DNA from: Armatimonadota bacterium
GTDB lineage: Bacteria > Armatimonadota > UBA5829 > DTLH01
Length of the DNA: 64,000 nucleotides
Direction: 5' to 3'
Assembly: GCA_029551395.1 (NCBI GenBank)
Contig: JAKPFN010000046.1
Span: 1-64,000, forward strand
Every line of letters starts with the position of its first letter. Within the stretch, counting starts at the first letter, position 1. A model generated the notes under the pieces. It ran no database searches. It was not told the origin of the DNA and saw nothing but the letters and a program-made list of their open reading frames with translations. Shown piece after piece: positions 1 to 9,036 of this stretch. The position numbers and the translations under genes are program-made.

Positions 1-160
1 TGATAAGGCAGATCGCTCACAATCTGCTAAAAGTAAAATATACCGCAGATAACAGAAGTGTAAGACGCAAGATTAACTTGTGCTGTTGGGATAATGACTT
101 CCTAGCTTCTGTGGTTGGCGGATTTTAGTGCGTAGGCCCTGCGAAATGCGATGGCTTGCG

Positions 161-189
161 TTGTAAGTAAAGGCTGCTTGTGCTATAAT
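161..189 (+). promoter_or_regulatory. Sigma70-type promoter for the sensor kinase gene
   Basis: A TTGTAA -35-like box at 161-166 lies 17 bases before a perfect TATAAT at 184-189. The -10 is preceded by TGC, so it also has the extended form. Transcription would begin near 196, about 30 bases before the ATG at 225. A GAGGT at 209-213 serves as the ribosome-binding site. Confidence 0.65.
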
Positions 190-224
190 GCCGCTAGAGA
201 ACACTGCAGAGGTAATTCCCCAAA

Positions 225-3200
225 ATGTCGAGCGAAACCGGTAGGCAAGAGGCACTGAGAAATATGACAGCCCTCGTAAGCTCCGGCAAGCCCCCCTCAG
301 AGATAGTTGAGCAGGTGCTGGAGTCAGCGAAAAAGGTTGTTGGCGCATCCTGTCTGGCTTTGGTGGCTGCTTTTGGCGATGGTAGCCGTGTGCGGACCTG
401 GACTACTCAGTCAGATGGAGTTTCAGCGCTTGCATCTAAATGTGTAGAGGTCGGTGCAGTCGCTTGTGTTCAACCAGTAGTTCTTAATAATCAACTGGAT
501 GGGCTTATCATACTGCCGGTTCCTTCTGTTGATGGCCAGAAAGCTGTGTTGGTAAGCGATTCCTGCTCGCATCAAGAATACCTGGAACTGGTTTGCGGTT
601 GTATCTCACTGCTGTTTGTTAATGAAGCGCTAAAATCCGAGCTGGATAAGGCTAGAGAACAGGCAGATAAGCGTATAGCCGAGGTTTCTGCCGTTTATGA
701 GATCGGTCAGGCCATTAACGAGCTTGATATCGATAGACTACTACCGTTAATTACAGAAAAAGCCGCTGCTGTTATGGGTGCTCAGGCTTGTTCATTGCTT
801 TTAAAAGACCCTGACTCTGACTATCTGACCATTGAAGCCAGTTGGGGGCTTACGGATGACATAGTAAAGGGCACTCGAGTTGCTTTTGGTGAAGGCATTG
901 CAGGGACTGTTGCACAGACAGGTGAAGCTATGCTTCTTGTTGATGTTGGGTCTGATCCTCGGTTTACTGCAGGGTCTGTCCGGCCCAGAGAAGGCATTGC
1001 GTCATCTATTTGCGCTCCATTAAAGGACGAGCTAGGCCAGGTAATTGGGGTATTGAATATCCGGCGACATGTTCCGGCGCCTCCTTTCACTGATGAAGAT
1101 CTCCGGCTGTTCTGTGTTTTTGCCAGTCAGGCTGCTCTTGCCATATCCAGCGCGCAGTTATACGCAAGTCTGAATATGCGTATAGCTGAGATGTCTACAG
1201 TTTCGAATTTACTGCGTACGATCAATTCTACACTCGATTTAGATGATGTGCTTAATAAAATCACTGATGATATAGTAAGCGTTGTTGGGTTTGATCGCTG
1301 CTGTATATATCTTTTTGATTCACGGGCTGGTGAATATGTTGCTGACATCAGAAGAGGGTATGCAGATGGTGAACTGCCGGAGCATGTAAAGCCTGGAGAA
1401 GGAACAATAGGGCTTGCTGCAAGAGAGAGTATTCCAATATTTGAGCGTAGAGGCAGTTCCGATAAACAAGATCCATCATCGGGGTTTTTAGCTGCTCCTA
1501 TAGTTGTGCGCAACCAGTGTACTGGTGTCGTAGTGGTGGATAATGCTATATCCGGCAAGCCTATCCAATCTCCAGAAGTAGAGCTTCTTTCCACCTTTGT
1601 CAGTCAGGCAGGAATAGCCATTGAAAATGCGCGGCTTTATGAGGCTATGGAAGAGAAGTATTCGGAACTGAATGTGTTGTTCGAACACAGCAAGACGATC
1701 AGTTCTGCTTACGGGCTTGAGAATGTCGCGCATATATCTACAGCAGTTGCAAGACGCGCTGTATCATGTGATAGCTGCCTACTGTTATTGCTTGGTGACA
1801 AACGCGCATCCATTGCTCTTCATGCAGCATCGGGAATATCTCAGGATGCCGCATCACCAATTCGGGAATTTCTTTCTGACAGCAAAACCGTCGAGCTTGT
1901 GCGTGAATTGCGGTCACCATCAATCATTTCTGCTGAATCCTCTATCGAAGATGGAGAAGTCATGCAGGAAGTTATGAAGATGCTGGCTTGCGAAGAAGGG
2001 CAGCTCTTACTGATACCTTTACTTGCTGAAGATGTGACCGTAGGTGCGTTTGTTCTTGTTAAACGTGATAAAGAAGGCTTCGACACCGGTGAGGTGAAGC
2101 TGCTATCTATTATTGCTTCTCAAGCTGCAGTTGTTTTAAAGAATGCGCTTCGTTATGAGCAGCGTATGAAGCGGCAGGTGTTGGATTTATCGACTCTATA
2201 TGAGTTTTCAAGGCGGATCAGTGCTTCATCCAGCCTGGAAGAAGCGCTTGATGCAATATTAGCTATTGTAGCTGATCTGGTAGACAGTGATGAGTCGTTT
2301 ATATACGCAATAGACCATGAACACGGAGTGATGGTTCCAACAGCAGCGCGGTCGAACAGAGGATCCACTGGCAGACTGCCTGAGCAGCCATTGGCTGGTA
2401 ACAGTGTCATGAGCTGGACCGTCCGCGAACGCAAGGCTATTATCTCTCCAGATATCAGCAGCGATTCCCGGTTTGATCCGATTACTCCCGGTAACAGGAT
2501 TGTGCGCTCGCTTATGTCGATACCGCTTATGGTGCAGGATGAGGCTGTTGGTGTTCTTTGCGTATGTAGTTCCAGCCCTAATATGTATTCAGAGGATGAT
2601 GTTCGGGTTTTATCGATTATAGCATCTCAAAGCGCAGCCATTTACAAGGAGCTTCAAGCACTTGCTGCATTGACCAGTTACACTGACAATATTCTATCAA
2701 GTATCGCTGCTGGCGTTGTTACACTTGATAATGATGGCATAATACTCACCTGGAATCAGGCTGCTGAATTCATTACAGGGATTATGGCTTCTGAAGTATC
2801 AGGTTTGCGTTATAAAGATGTAATTGACCGGCTCGATATTGCAGATGCCGATAAAGCTTCTACAATACAGATAATTGAGAAAGTTCGGACTACAGGCAAA
2901 GTATTCCAGGGCTACAAGATGTGCTATCATCCCACAAACCGGGATGTTATGTATTTGAATATCAGCGCTTCTGTTCTTTGTAATAGCTCTGGAGATCCTA
3001 TTGGTCAGGTCATAATCTTTGAAGACATAAGCAAAGAGATTAAAATGGAGGACGAGTTCCGCAGGATGGGTGAACTTGCTGCTGTAGGTCAGTTGGCTGC
3101 AAGTATTGCCCATGAGCTTAGAAATCCTCTCAGTTCCATAAAAGGAGCTGCTCAATTCCTGCAAAAGGAATATGAAGAAGAAGGCCCAATTGTCGAGTTT

Positions 3201-3779
3201 CTTGATATTATTATAGAAGAGGTAAATGGTCTGTCTAAGCTGACTACTGAATTCCTTGAGTTTGCCAGGCCAATACAACTAGAACTCACTAGCCTGGATC
3301 TGAATGAGATCGTAAAGAAGACTCTTCAGTTCATGAGTGTAAACTTAAGTGAGAGTCATGTAGTAGTAATCGATCATCTGGACGATTCTATTCCTAAGAT
3401 TCAGGCAGACGGAAAGCAGCTTGAACAGGTTCTCAGAAACATCATAATAAATGCGCTTCAAGCTATGCCGGAAGATGGTGGGACGCTTTCTGTTCAGACC
3501 AAAACAGTTGGCCAGTTTGTTGAACTGGCTATAACGGATACTGGCTCTGGTATTCCTGAGGAAAAACTGGACAGGATATTTGTTCCGTTCTTTACAACAA
3601 AGACGAAAGGTACCGGACTGGGGCTTTCAGTAGTTCAGAAGATCGTAGAGAATCATGGAGGCCGTATAGAAGTAACTAGCGTGATAGGCCAGGGTACAAC
3701 GTTCAAGATCATGCTTCCAATTACAGGAATGGTGCGGACAACGCCCTCAGAAGCCGATACTACTGAAAGGAGGCAGTAG
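225..3779 (+). CDS. Multi-GAF, PAS sensor histidine kinase
   Basis: Very large (1184 aa) cytoplasmic two-component kinase with no membrane segment or signal peptide. After a degenerate GAF-like stretch (about 15-140) come four GAF domains at roughly 160-310, 330-475, 485-640 and 655-810. A PAS domain follows at about 820-930. The dimerisation helix carries the phospho-acceptor His963 in IAHELRNPLSSIKG, and the HATPase domain has its N box near 1072 (NIIINALQAM) and G box near 1105 (DTGSGIP), ending with GTGLGLS. GAF domains usually bind cyclic nucleotides, tetrapyrroles or other small ligands, but nothing here tells which. The next gene, 56 bases downstream, is a sigma54-type response regulator and is almost certainly its partner, so the signal would be intracellular and the output sigma54-dependent transcription. 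Confidence 0.93.
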   Translation: MSSETGRQEALRNMTALVSSGKPPSEIVEQVLESAKKVVGASCLALVAAFGDGSRVRTWTTQSDGVSALASKCVEVGAVACVQPVVLNNQLDGLIILPVPSVDGQKAVLVSDSCSHQEYLELVCGCISLLFVNEALKSELDKAREQADKRIAEVSAVYEIGQAINELDIDRLLPLITEKAAAVMGAQACSLLLKDPDSDYLTIEASWGLTDDIVKGTRVAFGEGIAGTVAQTGEAMLLVDVGSDPRFTAGSVRPREGIASSICAPLKDELGQVIGVLNIRRHVPAPPFTDEDLRLFCVFASQAALAISSAQLYASLNMRIAEMSTVSNLLRTINSTLDLDDVLNKITDDIVSVVGFDRCCIYLFDSRAGEYVADIRRGYADGELPEHVKPGEGTIGLAARESIPIFERRGSSDKQDPSSGFLAAPIVVRNQCTGVVVVDNAISGKPIQSPEVELLSTFVSQAGIAIENARLYEAMEEKYSELNVLFEHSKTISSAYGLENVAHISTAVARRAVSCDSCLLLLLGDKRASIALHAASGISQDAASPIREFLSDSKTVELVRELRSPSIISAESSIEDGEVMQEVMKMLACEEGQLLLIPLLAEDVTVGAFVLVKRDKEGFDTGEVKLLSIIASQAAVVLKNALRYEQRMKRQVLDLSTLYEFSRRISASSSLEEALDAILAIVADLVDSDESFIYAIDHEHGVMVPTAARSNRGSTGRLPEQPLAGNSVMSWTVRERKAIISPDISSDSRFDPITPGNRIVRSLMSIPLMVQDEAVGVLCVCSSSPNMYSEDDVRVLSIIASQSAAIYKELQALAALTSYTDNILSSIAAGVVTLDNDGIILTWNQAAEFITGIMASEVSGLRYKDVIDRLDIADADKASTIQIIEKVRTTGKVFQGYKMCYHPTNRDVMYLNISASVLCNSSGDPIGQVIIFEDISKEIKMEDEFRRMGELAAVGQLAASIAHELRNPLSSIKGAAQFLQKEYEEEGPIVEFLDIIIEEVNGLSKLTTEFLEFARPIQLELTSLDLNEIVKKTLQFMSVNLSESHVVVIDHLDDSIPKIQADGKQLEQVLRNIIINALQAMPEDGGTLSVQTKTVGQFVELAITDTGSGIPEEKLDRIFVPFFTTKTKGTGLGLSVVQKIVENHGGRIEVTSVIGQGTTFKIMLPITGMVRTTPSEADTTERRQ

Positions 3780-3835
3780 CTGACGCCCAATACATTAGGT
3801 GGGAGCCGTAAAACGATTTTATAGCTCTGATTGAT

Positions 3836-5047
3836 ATGAGTAATAAGAATACAGGAAGAATCCTCATAGCAGATGACGAACCTAACATCCGTAGAGTAAT
3901 TGAGGCCGTTTTAACTAAGGATGGATATGAAGTTATCTCAGCTGAGAATGGAAAACGCGCTCTGGATGCGGTTTCGACAAATACAGATATAGATGTACTA
4001 ATCTCAGATTTGATAATGCCGGATATCAACGGTGTAGAGCTTCTTGAGGCAGCACGTCAGATTAATCCAAGTATATCGGTCATTATGATAACTGCACATG
4101 GCACAATCAAAAGTGCAGTTGACGCCATGCGTTTGGGTGCCTTTGATTACATTACTAAACCGTTTGATATGGACGAGTTGAAGCTCGTCGTCAAGAGGGC
4201 ATTTGAGCGCAGGAGCCTGATTGAGGAAAACCTTGACCTAAGGCAGCAGCTAAAGACCAGATATAAGTTCGATAACATCATTGGTGCAAGCAGTGCGATG
4301 CAAGAGATATTTAAAATGGTCGAGCGTGTTGCCGACAGCCGTGCCTCTGTGCTTATCCGTGGAGAAAGCGGCACTGGAAAAGAATTGATTGCCCGCGCGC
4401 TGCATTATAATTCCAACCGTGCTCAGAATCCGTTCGTTCCTGTTGTCTGTGTTGCTTTGTCTGAGCAATTGCTCGAAAGCGAGTTGTTTGGGCATGAGAA
4501 AGGGTCGTTTACTGGCGCGATCAACCAGAAACCGGGCAGGTTTGAGATGGCACACACAGGCACATTGTTCCTCGATGAGATCGGGGACATTCCAGGTAAT
4601 GTTCAAATGAAGCTCCTTAGAGTGCTCCAGGAGCGTGAATTCGAGCGTGTTGGCGGATTGAAGACCATCAAGGTAGATGTTCGAGTAGTAACGGCGACCA
4701 ATCAGGATCTGGAAAATGCTGTTAAGGAAGGCAAGTTCAGAGAGGACTTGTATTACCGGCTCAAGGTCGTCCAGATAAACCTGCCACCGCTTAGGGACAG
4801 GATAGAAGACGTTCCGCTGCTTGTTGAGCACTTCATAAACAAGTATTCCAAGGACAACGGTAAGGTTATCAAATTCGCAAGTCCGGAGGCCCTGGAACTT
4901 ATGATGAACTACAAGTGGCCTGGCAATATCCGGGAGTTGGAAAACACACTGGAGCGAGCAATTGTGCTGGCAGATCCAGACGCGCAGATGATTACCCCAG
5001 ACCTGCTGCCTTTGAATATCCGGTCTGGTCAGAGTGTCAACCGGTAA
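3836..5047 (+). CDS. Sigma54-activator response regulator without DNA-binding domain
   Basis: NtrC-family protein of 403 aa. A receiver domain (about 8-120, phospho-acceptor Asp58 in SDLIMPD, acidic pair Asp13-Asp14) is followed by a AAA+ domain with Walker A GESGTGKE, the sigma54-contacting loop as GSFTGA, and Walker B-type LFLDEIGDI. Family members normally end with a Fis-type helix-turn-helix and are 440-480 aa long. Here the protein stops just after the lid subdomain, and the gene is followed directly by a terminator, so there is no room for the missing domain. Such HTH-less activators are known, for example chlamydial CtcC, and are thought to act on sigma54 polymerase from solution. The ATG has no clear Shine-Dalgarno site. 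It should be phosphorylated by the GAF kinase upstream. Confidence 0.93.
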   Translation: MSNKNTGRILIADDEPNIRRVIEAVLTKDGYEVISAENGKRALDAVSTNTDIDVLISDLIMPDINGVELLEAARQINPSISVIMITAHGTIKSAVDAMRLGAFDYITKPFDMDELKLVVKRAFERRSLIEENLDLRQQLKTRYKFDNIIGASSAMQEIFKMVERVADSRASVLIRGESGTGKELIARALHYNSNRAQNPFVPVVCVALSEQLLESELFGHEKGSFTGAINQKPGRFEMAHTGTLFLDEIGDIPGNVQMKLLRVLQEREFERVGGLKTIKVDVRVVTATNQDLENAVKEGKFREDLYYRLKVVQINLPPLRDRIEDVPLLVEHFINKYSKDNGKVIKFASPEALELMMNYKWPGNIRELENTLERAIVLADPDAQMITPDLLPLNIRSGQSVNR

Positions 5048-5068
5048 TTGATTTTTACTGACAATAAA

Positions 5069-5098
5069 AAGTTCCGGGACAACGTTGTTCCGGAACTT
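5069..5098. terminator. Bidirectional terminator between convergent genes
   Basis: A 30-base near-perfect palindrome of the form AAGTTCCGG...CCGGAACTT, whose only imperfection is a G-T pair. It lies 22 bases after the response regulator stop and downstream of the convergent M48 gene. Read on the minus strand the stem is followed by a T-rich tail, so it should also end the protease transcript. Confidence 0.8.
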
Positions 5099-5159
5099 AT
5101 CTTTACAGTGGGAGTGGGGTTGATCCATCTCCAGCTAACGTTAAAATCGTATTTGTTAT

Positions 5160-6281
5160 CTATAGTTCAGCAACCATCTGATTGAATAGCACCCTGCGCA
5201 ATGCATCGGCTGCTTCTGCTGCCAGTTCAGCCTGAGACTTACCTGCAAGCTGGGCATCTTCTTCAGAAAACTCCACAATTACATCACCACGGGCTGTTAC
5301 AGATGAATCACAGACCTTGATTTCCCTAAACTGTAATCCGGTATCAAGGAGAGCGTTTATTTGATTAGCAACCAGGTTTGCTCTGTCTATCTGTCCAAGA
5401 TTGCATATGATTTCGCGTCCAATTATAACTTCAGAACTGGAAATACCGTGGCAATCTGCTTGTTTGACCTGCGCCAGGAACGATGTAGTAACAAGCCGTC
5501 TGTTAATTTCAACTCCCCGGCTTAAAAGGTCTACTTTTACGGCATCGACACGTTCGCCGGTTCTTGGATGGGTCTGAAGGATACCCCAGTCAACCAAATC
5601 GGGATGCTTTGCGAGCCTTTCAAGGAAAGTAAGCATACCTACAGGATTGTAACCAGCACGGATCATATACTCAATAGCTGTTTTGTCTGCATCGTATTCA
5701 GCTTTTTGACCGTAACCGCTCATTTTACCAGTCCTGTAGAACTGAGTGCCCATCATGACATTGGACATATCTCCTGTGTCGATATTCCCAAGCAGTCCCG
5801 CGACTAGAATCAGGGCCATTTTGCCATCCAGCCTTGACTGTTCTTTAATCAGATGGACCATGTGATGGTGAGCAGCATGAGCAATCTCGTGCGCAAGAAC
5901 ACCTGCAAGCTCATGATCAGTTTCGCACTGGTCTATAAGACCTTTGTAGATGTAAATAATCCCACCGGGGAGACAGAAGGCGTTGACATCTTCACCTTCG
6001 ACTATTTTGAACTGATAATCGAATTCAGTGATTGTTGAGCTGCCGTAAGATGCATCTACTTCAACGGAGTTAGCTACAGATGCAAGTGCTTCTCCTATCT
6101 GGCGGATACGAGTATTCAACTCTTCATCTTCCACCAGAGCCTGTTCCTTGTCGATTTCTACTGATGCTTCTTTCCCTGCTGCTATTTCATCGGCACCAAT
6201 CTGCATGATTTGAGCAGAAGCTTGATGTGCAGCAGATGCAAGGAGCACCACGACTGCAATTATCGTTACGATTCTTAACAA
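5160..6281 (-). CDS. Secreted M48-family zinc metalloprotease
   Basis: Peptidase M48 (HtpX/Oma1/BepA-like) of 373 aa from the chosen start. The zinc site is HEIAH at about 131-135, with the third ligand Glu195 in AEYDADK, a typical M48 spacing. An N-terminal hydrophobic segment (LLRIVTIIAVVVLLASAA) ending before Gln is a signal peptide or anchor, placing the enzyme in the periplasm. The C-terminal about 110 residues have no motif I recognise. I start it at TTG 6281, which has a GGAGGGG site 9-10 bases upstream; an in-frame ATG at 6374 lies inside the -35 box of the divergent promoter and would put a charged tail before the signal sequence. BepA-type members do outer-membrane protein quality control; that role is only an inference here. 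Confidence 0.88.
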   Translation of the reverse strand: MLRIVTIIAVVVLLASAAHQASAQIMQIGADEIAAGKEASVEIDKEQALVEDEELNTRIRQIGEALASVANSVEVDASYGSSTITEFDYQFKIVEGEDVNAFCLPGGIIYIYKGLIDQCETDHELAGVLAHEIAHAAHHHMVHLIKEQSRLDGKMALILVAGLLGNIDTGDMSNVMMGTQFYRTGKMSGYGQKAEYDADKTAIEYMIRAGYNPVGMLTFLERLAKHPDLVDWGILQTHPRTGERVDAVKVDLLSRGVEINRRLVTTSFLAQVKQADCHGISSSEVIIGREIICNLGQIDRANLVANQINALLDTGLQFREIKVCDSSVTARGDVIVEFSEEDAQLAGKSQAELAAEAADALRRVLFNQMVAEL

Positions 6282-6367
6282 GACGAACACCCCCTCCCAG
6301 CAAAGCTGTATATGAATAGGATGCACTGAGCGTGCCACGTCAACTCGTAAAAATGCCAGTTTTTTGG

Positions 6368-6397
6368 TTGACACTTTCCTTAAACCACTAGTAAAAT
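6368..6397 (+). promoter_or_regulatory. Promoter for the CAP-domain gene
   Basis: A perfect TTGACA at 6368-6373 is followed after 18 bases by TAAAAT at 6392-6397. It drives the gene starting at 6466 and leaves a leader of about 60 bases. It overlaps the 5' side of the divergent M48 gene. Confidence 0.7.
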
Positions 6398-6465
6398 GAA
6401 CTCAGCAGTAACCTCAGGAAGAGTCGAAGTCGCCTCCCATAAGCTGCGCAAGGAGAATTTTGTGT

Positions 6466-7173
6466 ATGGATGCTAAAGCCCAATATGGAATGAATCCCTT
6501 GCCAGGGAGGAGACGATTCATGTCCAGCTTAACAATCTACCTAGCGATGCTAATGCTGGGGTCCAACTTCTCGTCCAGTACGGTTGCACAGGACCCCACC
6601 AAGCAGCAGGTAGCTAAGGTGGAACAGCCGCTTACGCAGCCCAAGCAAGATCAAGCGGCGCAGCCCTTGCAGCAGCCGGTACCTAAACCGCCGGTTCTGC
6701 AGTTCGCACCGAAACCTGCTGAAATGTCAACTTCGAAATCACAGACAGTGGTTACGGAGTCCATGACTGACGATGAGAAGCGATTTGTCGATCTCATCAA
6801 CTATGAGCGCAGGCGAATAGGCCTGAAACCGCTCAGGATAGACCCTTTGTTGGTTGAAGTATCAAGAGGTCACAGCAAAGAAATGGCCGACAAAGATTAC
6901 TTCGATCACATTTCGCCGACACCTGGTCTACGAACGGCACTTGACCGCTACTTTGCAGCGGTGAAGCGGCGTCCGTCCTGGGCTCTTGTCGGTGAGAACC
7001 TGTTCTATTGTTCGATAATCGATATCAATAGAGGCCATACCTGTTTGATGGAAAGCGTCACACACCGTGATAATATCCTGAACCCACGATTCGAACGAGT
7101 AGGTGTTGGCATCTACACGAATGAGAATGGCGAATTCTGGGTAACTCAAATGTTCCTGGCAGCCACGGATTGA
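6466..7173 (+). CDS. Secreted CAP/SCP-domain protein (YkwD-like)
   Basis: A 235-aa exported protein: an N-terminal signal region (FMSSLTIYLAMLMLGSN, cleavage probably near Ala-Gln), then a Gln/Pro/Lys-rich linker (about 40-95), then a bacterial CAP domain to the C-terminus. Family landmarks are FVDLINYERRRIGL at the domain start, HSKEMADKDYFDHISP, GENL, and the closing NPRFERVGVGIY...WVTQMF. Bacterial YkwD-type CAP proteins are extracytoplasmic and their biochemical role is poorly settled. The ATG at 6466 is 10 bases after GGAG; a TTG two codons earlier is a less well spaced alternative. The gene has its own promoter and a terminator-like hairpin directly downstream. Confidence 0.88.
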   Translation: MDAKAQYGMNPLPGRRRFMSSLTIYLAMLMLGSNFSSSTVAQDPTKQQVAKVEQPLTQPKQDQAAQPLQQPVPKPPVLQFAPKPAEMSTSKSQTVVTESMTDDEKRFVDLINYERRRIGLKPLRIDPLLVEVSRGHSKEMADKDYFDHISPTPGLRTALDRYFAAVKRRPSWALVGENLFYCSIIDINRGHTCLMESVTHRDNILNPRFERVGVGIYTNENGEFWVTQMFLAATD

Positions 7174-7209
7174 CGCAAAAGGCCAAAAATGGTAGTATAT
7201 TAGTGTAAT

Positions 7210-7247
7210 GGGAGCAGTCTGAAAAGCAGCCTGCTCCTATTTATTTA
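7210..7247 (+). terminator. Hairpin with T/A-rich tail between CAP gene and coaX
   Basis: GGAGCAG (7211-7217) pairs with CTGCTCC (7231-7237) around a 13-base loop, followed by TATTTATTTA. It probably ends the CAP transcript. Because it finishes only 6 bases before the coaX ATG, it could equally lie in the coaX leader. Confidence 0.6.
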
Positions 7248-7252
7248 CGCTT

Positions 7253-8035
7253 ATGCTGCTTGCTATTGATGTAGGAAATACAAATACGACTTTTGCTGTT
7301 TTCGACGGCGAGCGAATTGCTGCCGATTGGCGCATCGGCACTGTTCATAGCCGCACAGAAGACGAATACAGCGTGCTTCTTGCTGGATTGATGCAGTTGG
7401 CTGGACTGAAACCTCAGGATATAAGTGATGTAGCCATCTCAAGCGTCGTCCCGGCAGTAATGTTCCCCCTGCTCAAGCTTACCAGAAATCTATTCGGAAT
7501 TTCAGATCCCTTTGTACTCAACGCAGACACAGCAGGTATAGAAATCGTCTATCATCCAAAAACTGATGTAGGCGCTGACAGGCTGGCCAATGCTATAGGT
7601 GCACATGCTGTTTATGGAGGTCCGGCGGTTGTTGTAGACCTTGGCACAGCCACTACTTTTGATGCAGTTGGGGCTGATGGAGCTTATCTTGGAGGCGCAA
7701 TTGCTCCTGGGATTGAGATTTCTGTCGAGGCTCTTGCAGTGAAGGCGGCTCAGCTCAGGCGAGTGCAGTATGTCAAACCAAAGTCGGCTGTTGCTACAAC
7801 CACAGTGGAGAGCCTGCAGTCTGGTGTCTTTTTTGGGTTTGCAGGTCAGATTGACGGCATAGTAGAGCAGTTTCGGTCTGAGATAGGCCGGGATGCTCGT
7901 GTAATTGCCACAGGCGGGTTGGCAGAACTTATTTCAACACAGAGCAAGTCCATTGAGGTAGTCGATCCCCTGCTTACGCTTCATGGTCTGCGATTGGCGT
8001 TTGAGCGGCAGCAAATCAAAGCCGATAAAGGGTAG
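7253..8035 (+). CDS. coaX: Type III pantothenate kinase
   Basis: Phosphorylates pantothenate, the first step of CoA synthesis, in the cytoplasm. The 260-aa length matches the family. Diagnostic ASKHA-fold motifs are [16 protein letters not shown] at the N-terminus (phosphate-binding Asp6), the GADRLAN motif in the middle, and [13 protein letters not shown] followed by GGAIAPG. The ATG has no Shine-Dalgarno sequence, which is unusual in this window. The gene ends 8 bases before dus, and the four genes from here to 11043 probably form one transcript. Confidence 0.96.
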   Translation: MLLAIDVGNTNTTFAVFDGERIAADWRIGTVHSRTEDEYSVLLAGLMQLAGLKPQDISDVAISSVVPAVMFPLLKLTRNLFGISDPFVLNADTAGIEIVYHPKTDVGADRLANAIGAHAVYGGPAVVVDLGTATTFDAVGADGAYLGGAIAPGIEISVEALAVKAAQLRRVQYVKPKSAVATTTVESLQSGVFFGFAGQIDGIVEQFRSEIGRDARVIATGGLAELISTQSKSIEVVDPLLTLHGLRLAFERQQIKADKG

Positions 8036-8043
8036 CTCTTCAG

Positions 8044-9036
8044 ATGAAACCCGGTTTTGATATAGGTGGAATCAGGGTTGACCCTCCGATCATTCTTGCG
8101 CCGATGGCCGGTATTACTAACCACCCATTTAGGATTATATGTAAAGAAGCAGGCGGATGCGGGCTGGTATCTACTGAGATGATCAGTGCCTACGCGCTTA
8201 GATATTGCCACAAGCGAACTCATCAAATGATGGACTGGACTGATGATGAGTTCCCTGTCTCTGCCCAGGTGTTTGGTCCGGACCCGGATGTTGTTGCGGA
8301 AGGTGCGCGTACCGTCGAAGAGCACGGAGCAGATATTGTGGAGATCAACTTGGGCTGTCCGGCACCGAAAGTTGTCAATTCAGGCTCAGGTTCAGCCTTA
8401 CTTAAAGATCTCAGTAAAGCTGAAAAGATGATTTCGGCTGTTATTAAGGCGGTAAGCATTCCAGTTATTATCAAGACCCGCAAAGGATGGAGTGATGACC
8501 GGGAAACGGCAGTTGAAGTTGCTAAAATGGTAGAAGCACATGGCGGCGCAGCAATAACAATACATGGCCGTACGGGAGTCCAGAGGTTTACAGGAAATGC
8601 TGATTGGGATGTAATCCGGAGAGTAAAAGAAGCCGTAAATATTCCGGTCATTGGAAATGGCGACATTAGGACTCCAGAAGATGCCCGAAGAATGTTTGAC
8701 GAAACAGGCTGTGATGGTGTTATGATAGGCAGGGGCGCGCTCGGCAATCCTTGGATATTCAAGCAGGTGCATGTGTATCTGTCTGCCGGAGTTGTTCTCC
8801 CGGATGTTGATATTTCAACCCGAGTAGATGTAGCCAGACGGCATGCACGGCTGCTGGTGGCTAGAGTAGGGGAAAAACGAGCGTCCAATGAGATGCGTGG
8901 ACATATAGCGATGTATCTCAGAGGTATGCCCGGAGCTGCAGCAATGCGTCATAAGATAATGTCTACCAGAAGCCTATCTGATATAGAGGACGTTTTGGAT
9001 GAAGCGCGTAGTAAGTGTGAGCTTGGGGTCGTCTAG
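8044..9036 (+). CDS. dus: tRNA-dihydrouridine synthase (DusB-like)
   Basis: FMN-dependent reductase that converts uridine to dihydrouridine in the D-loop of tRNA. The protein has 330 aa: a TIM barrel (about 1-240) plus a helical tRNA-binding domain. The N-terminal [14 protein letters not shown], the catalytic-cysteine segment [12 protein letters not shown], the Lys/Arg of IIKTRKGW, the IHGRTG motif and the FMN-phosphate loop IGNGDI...[13 protein letters not shown] are all present. The 3' end overlaps the next gene by 38 bases, pointing to translational coupling. Confidence 0.95.
   Translation: MKPGFDIGGIRVDPPIILAPMAGITNHPFRIICKEAGGCGLVSTEMISAYALRYCHKRTHQMMDWTDDEFPVSAQVFGPDPDVVAEGARTVEEHGADIVEINLGCPAPKVVNSGSGSALLKDLSKAEKMISAVIKAVSIPVIIKTRKGWSDDRETAVEVAKMVEAHGGAAITIHGRTGVQRFTGNADWDVIRRVKEAVNIPVIGNGDIRTPEDARRMFDETGCDGVMIGRGALGNPWIFKQVHVYLSAGVVLPDVDISTRVDVARRHARLLVARVGEKRASNEMRGHIAMYLRGMPGAAAMRHKIMSTRSLSDIEDVLDEARSKCELGVV

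Noticed and set aside
8-27. Small inverted repeat GCAGAT / ATCTGC at the window start
   Set aside because: Only six pairs and no T-run; its upstream context lies outside the window, so no role can be supported.
2799-3278. A 159-codon minus-strand frame inside the sensor kinase gene
   Set aside because: It lies antisense to the PAS/HisKA region, has no promoter or ribosome-binding site, and its translation shows no family features.
4250-5128. A 292-codon open frame on the minus strand inside the response regulator gene
   Set aside because: It is antisense to a fully conserved AAA+ domain, has no recognisable family, and runs through the terminator; it is a frame shadow.
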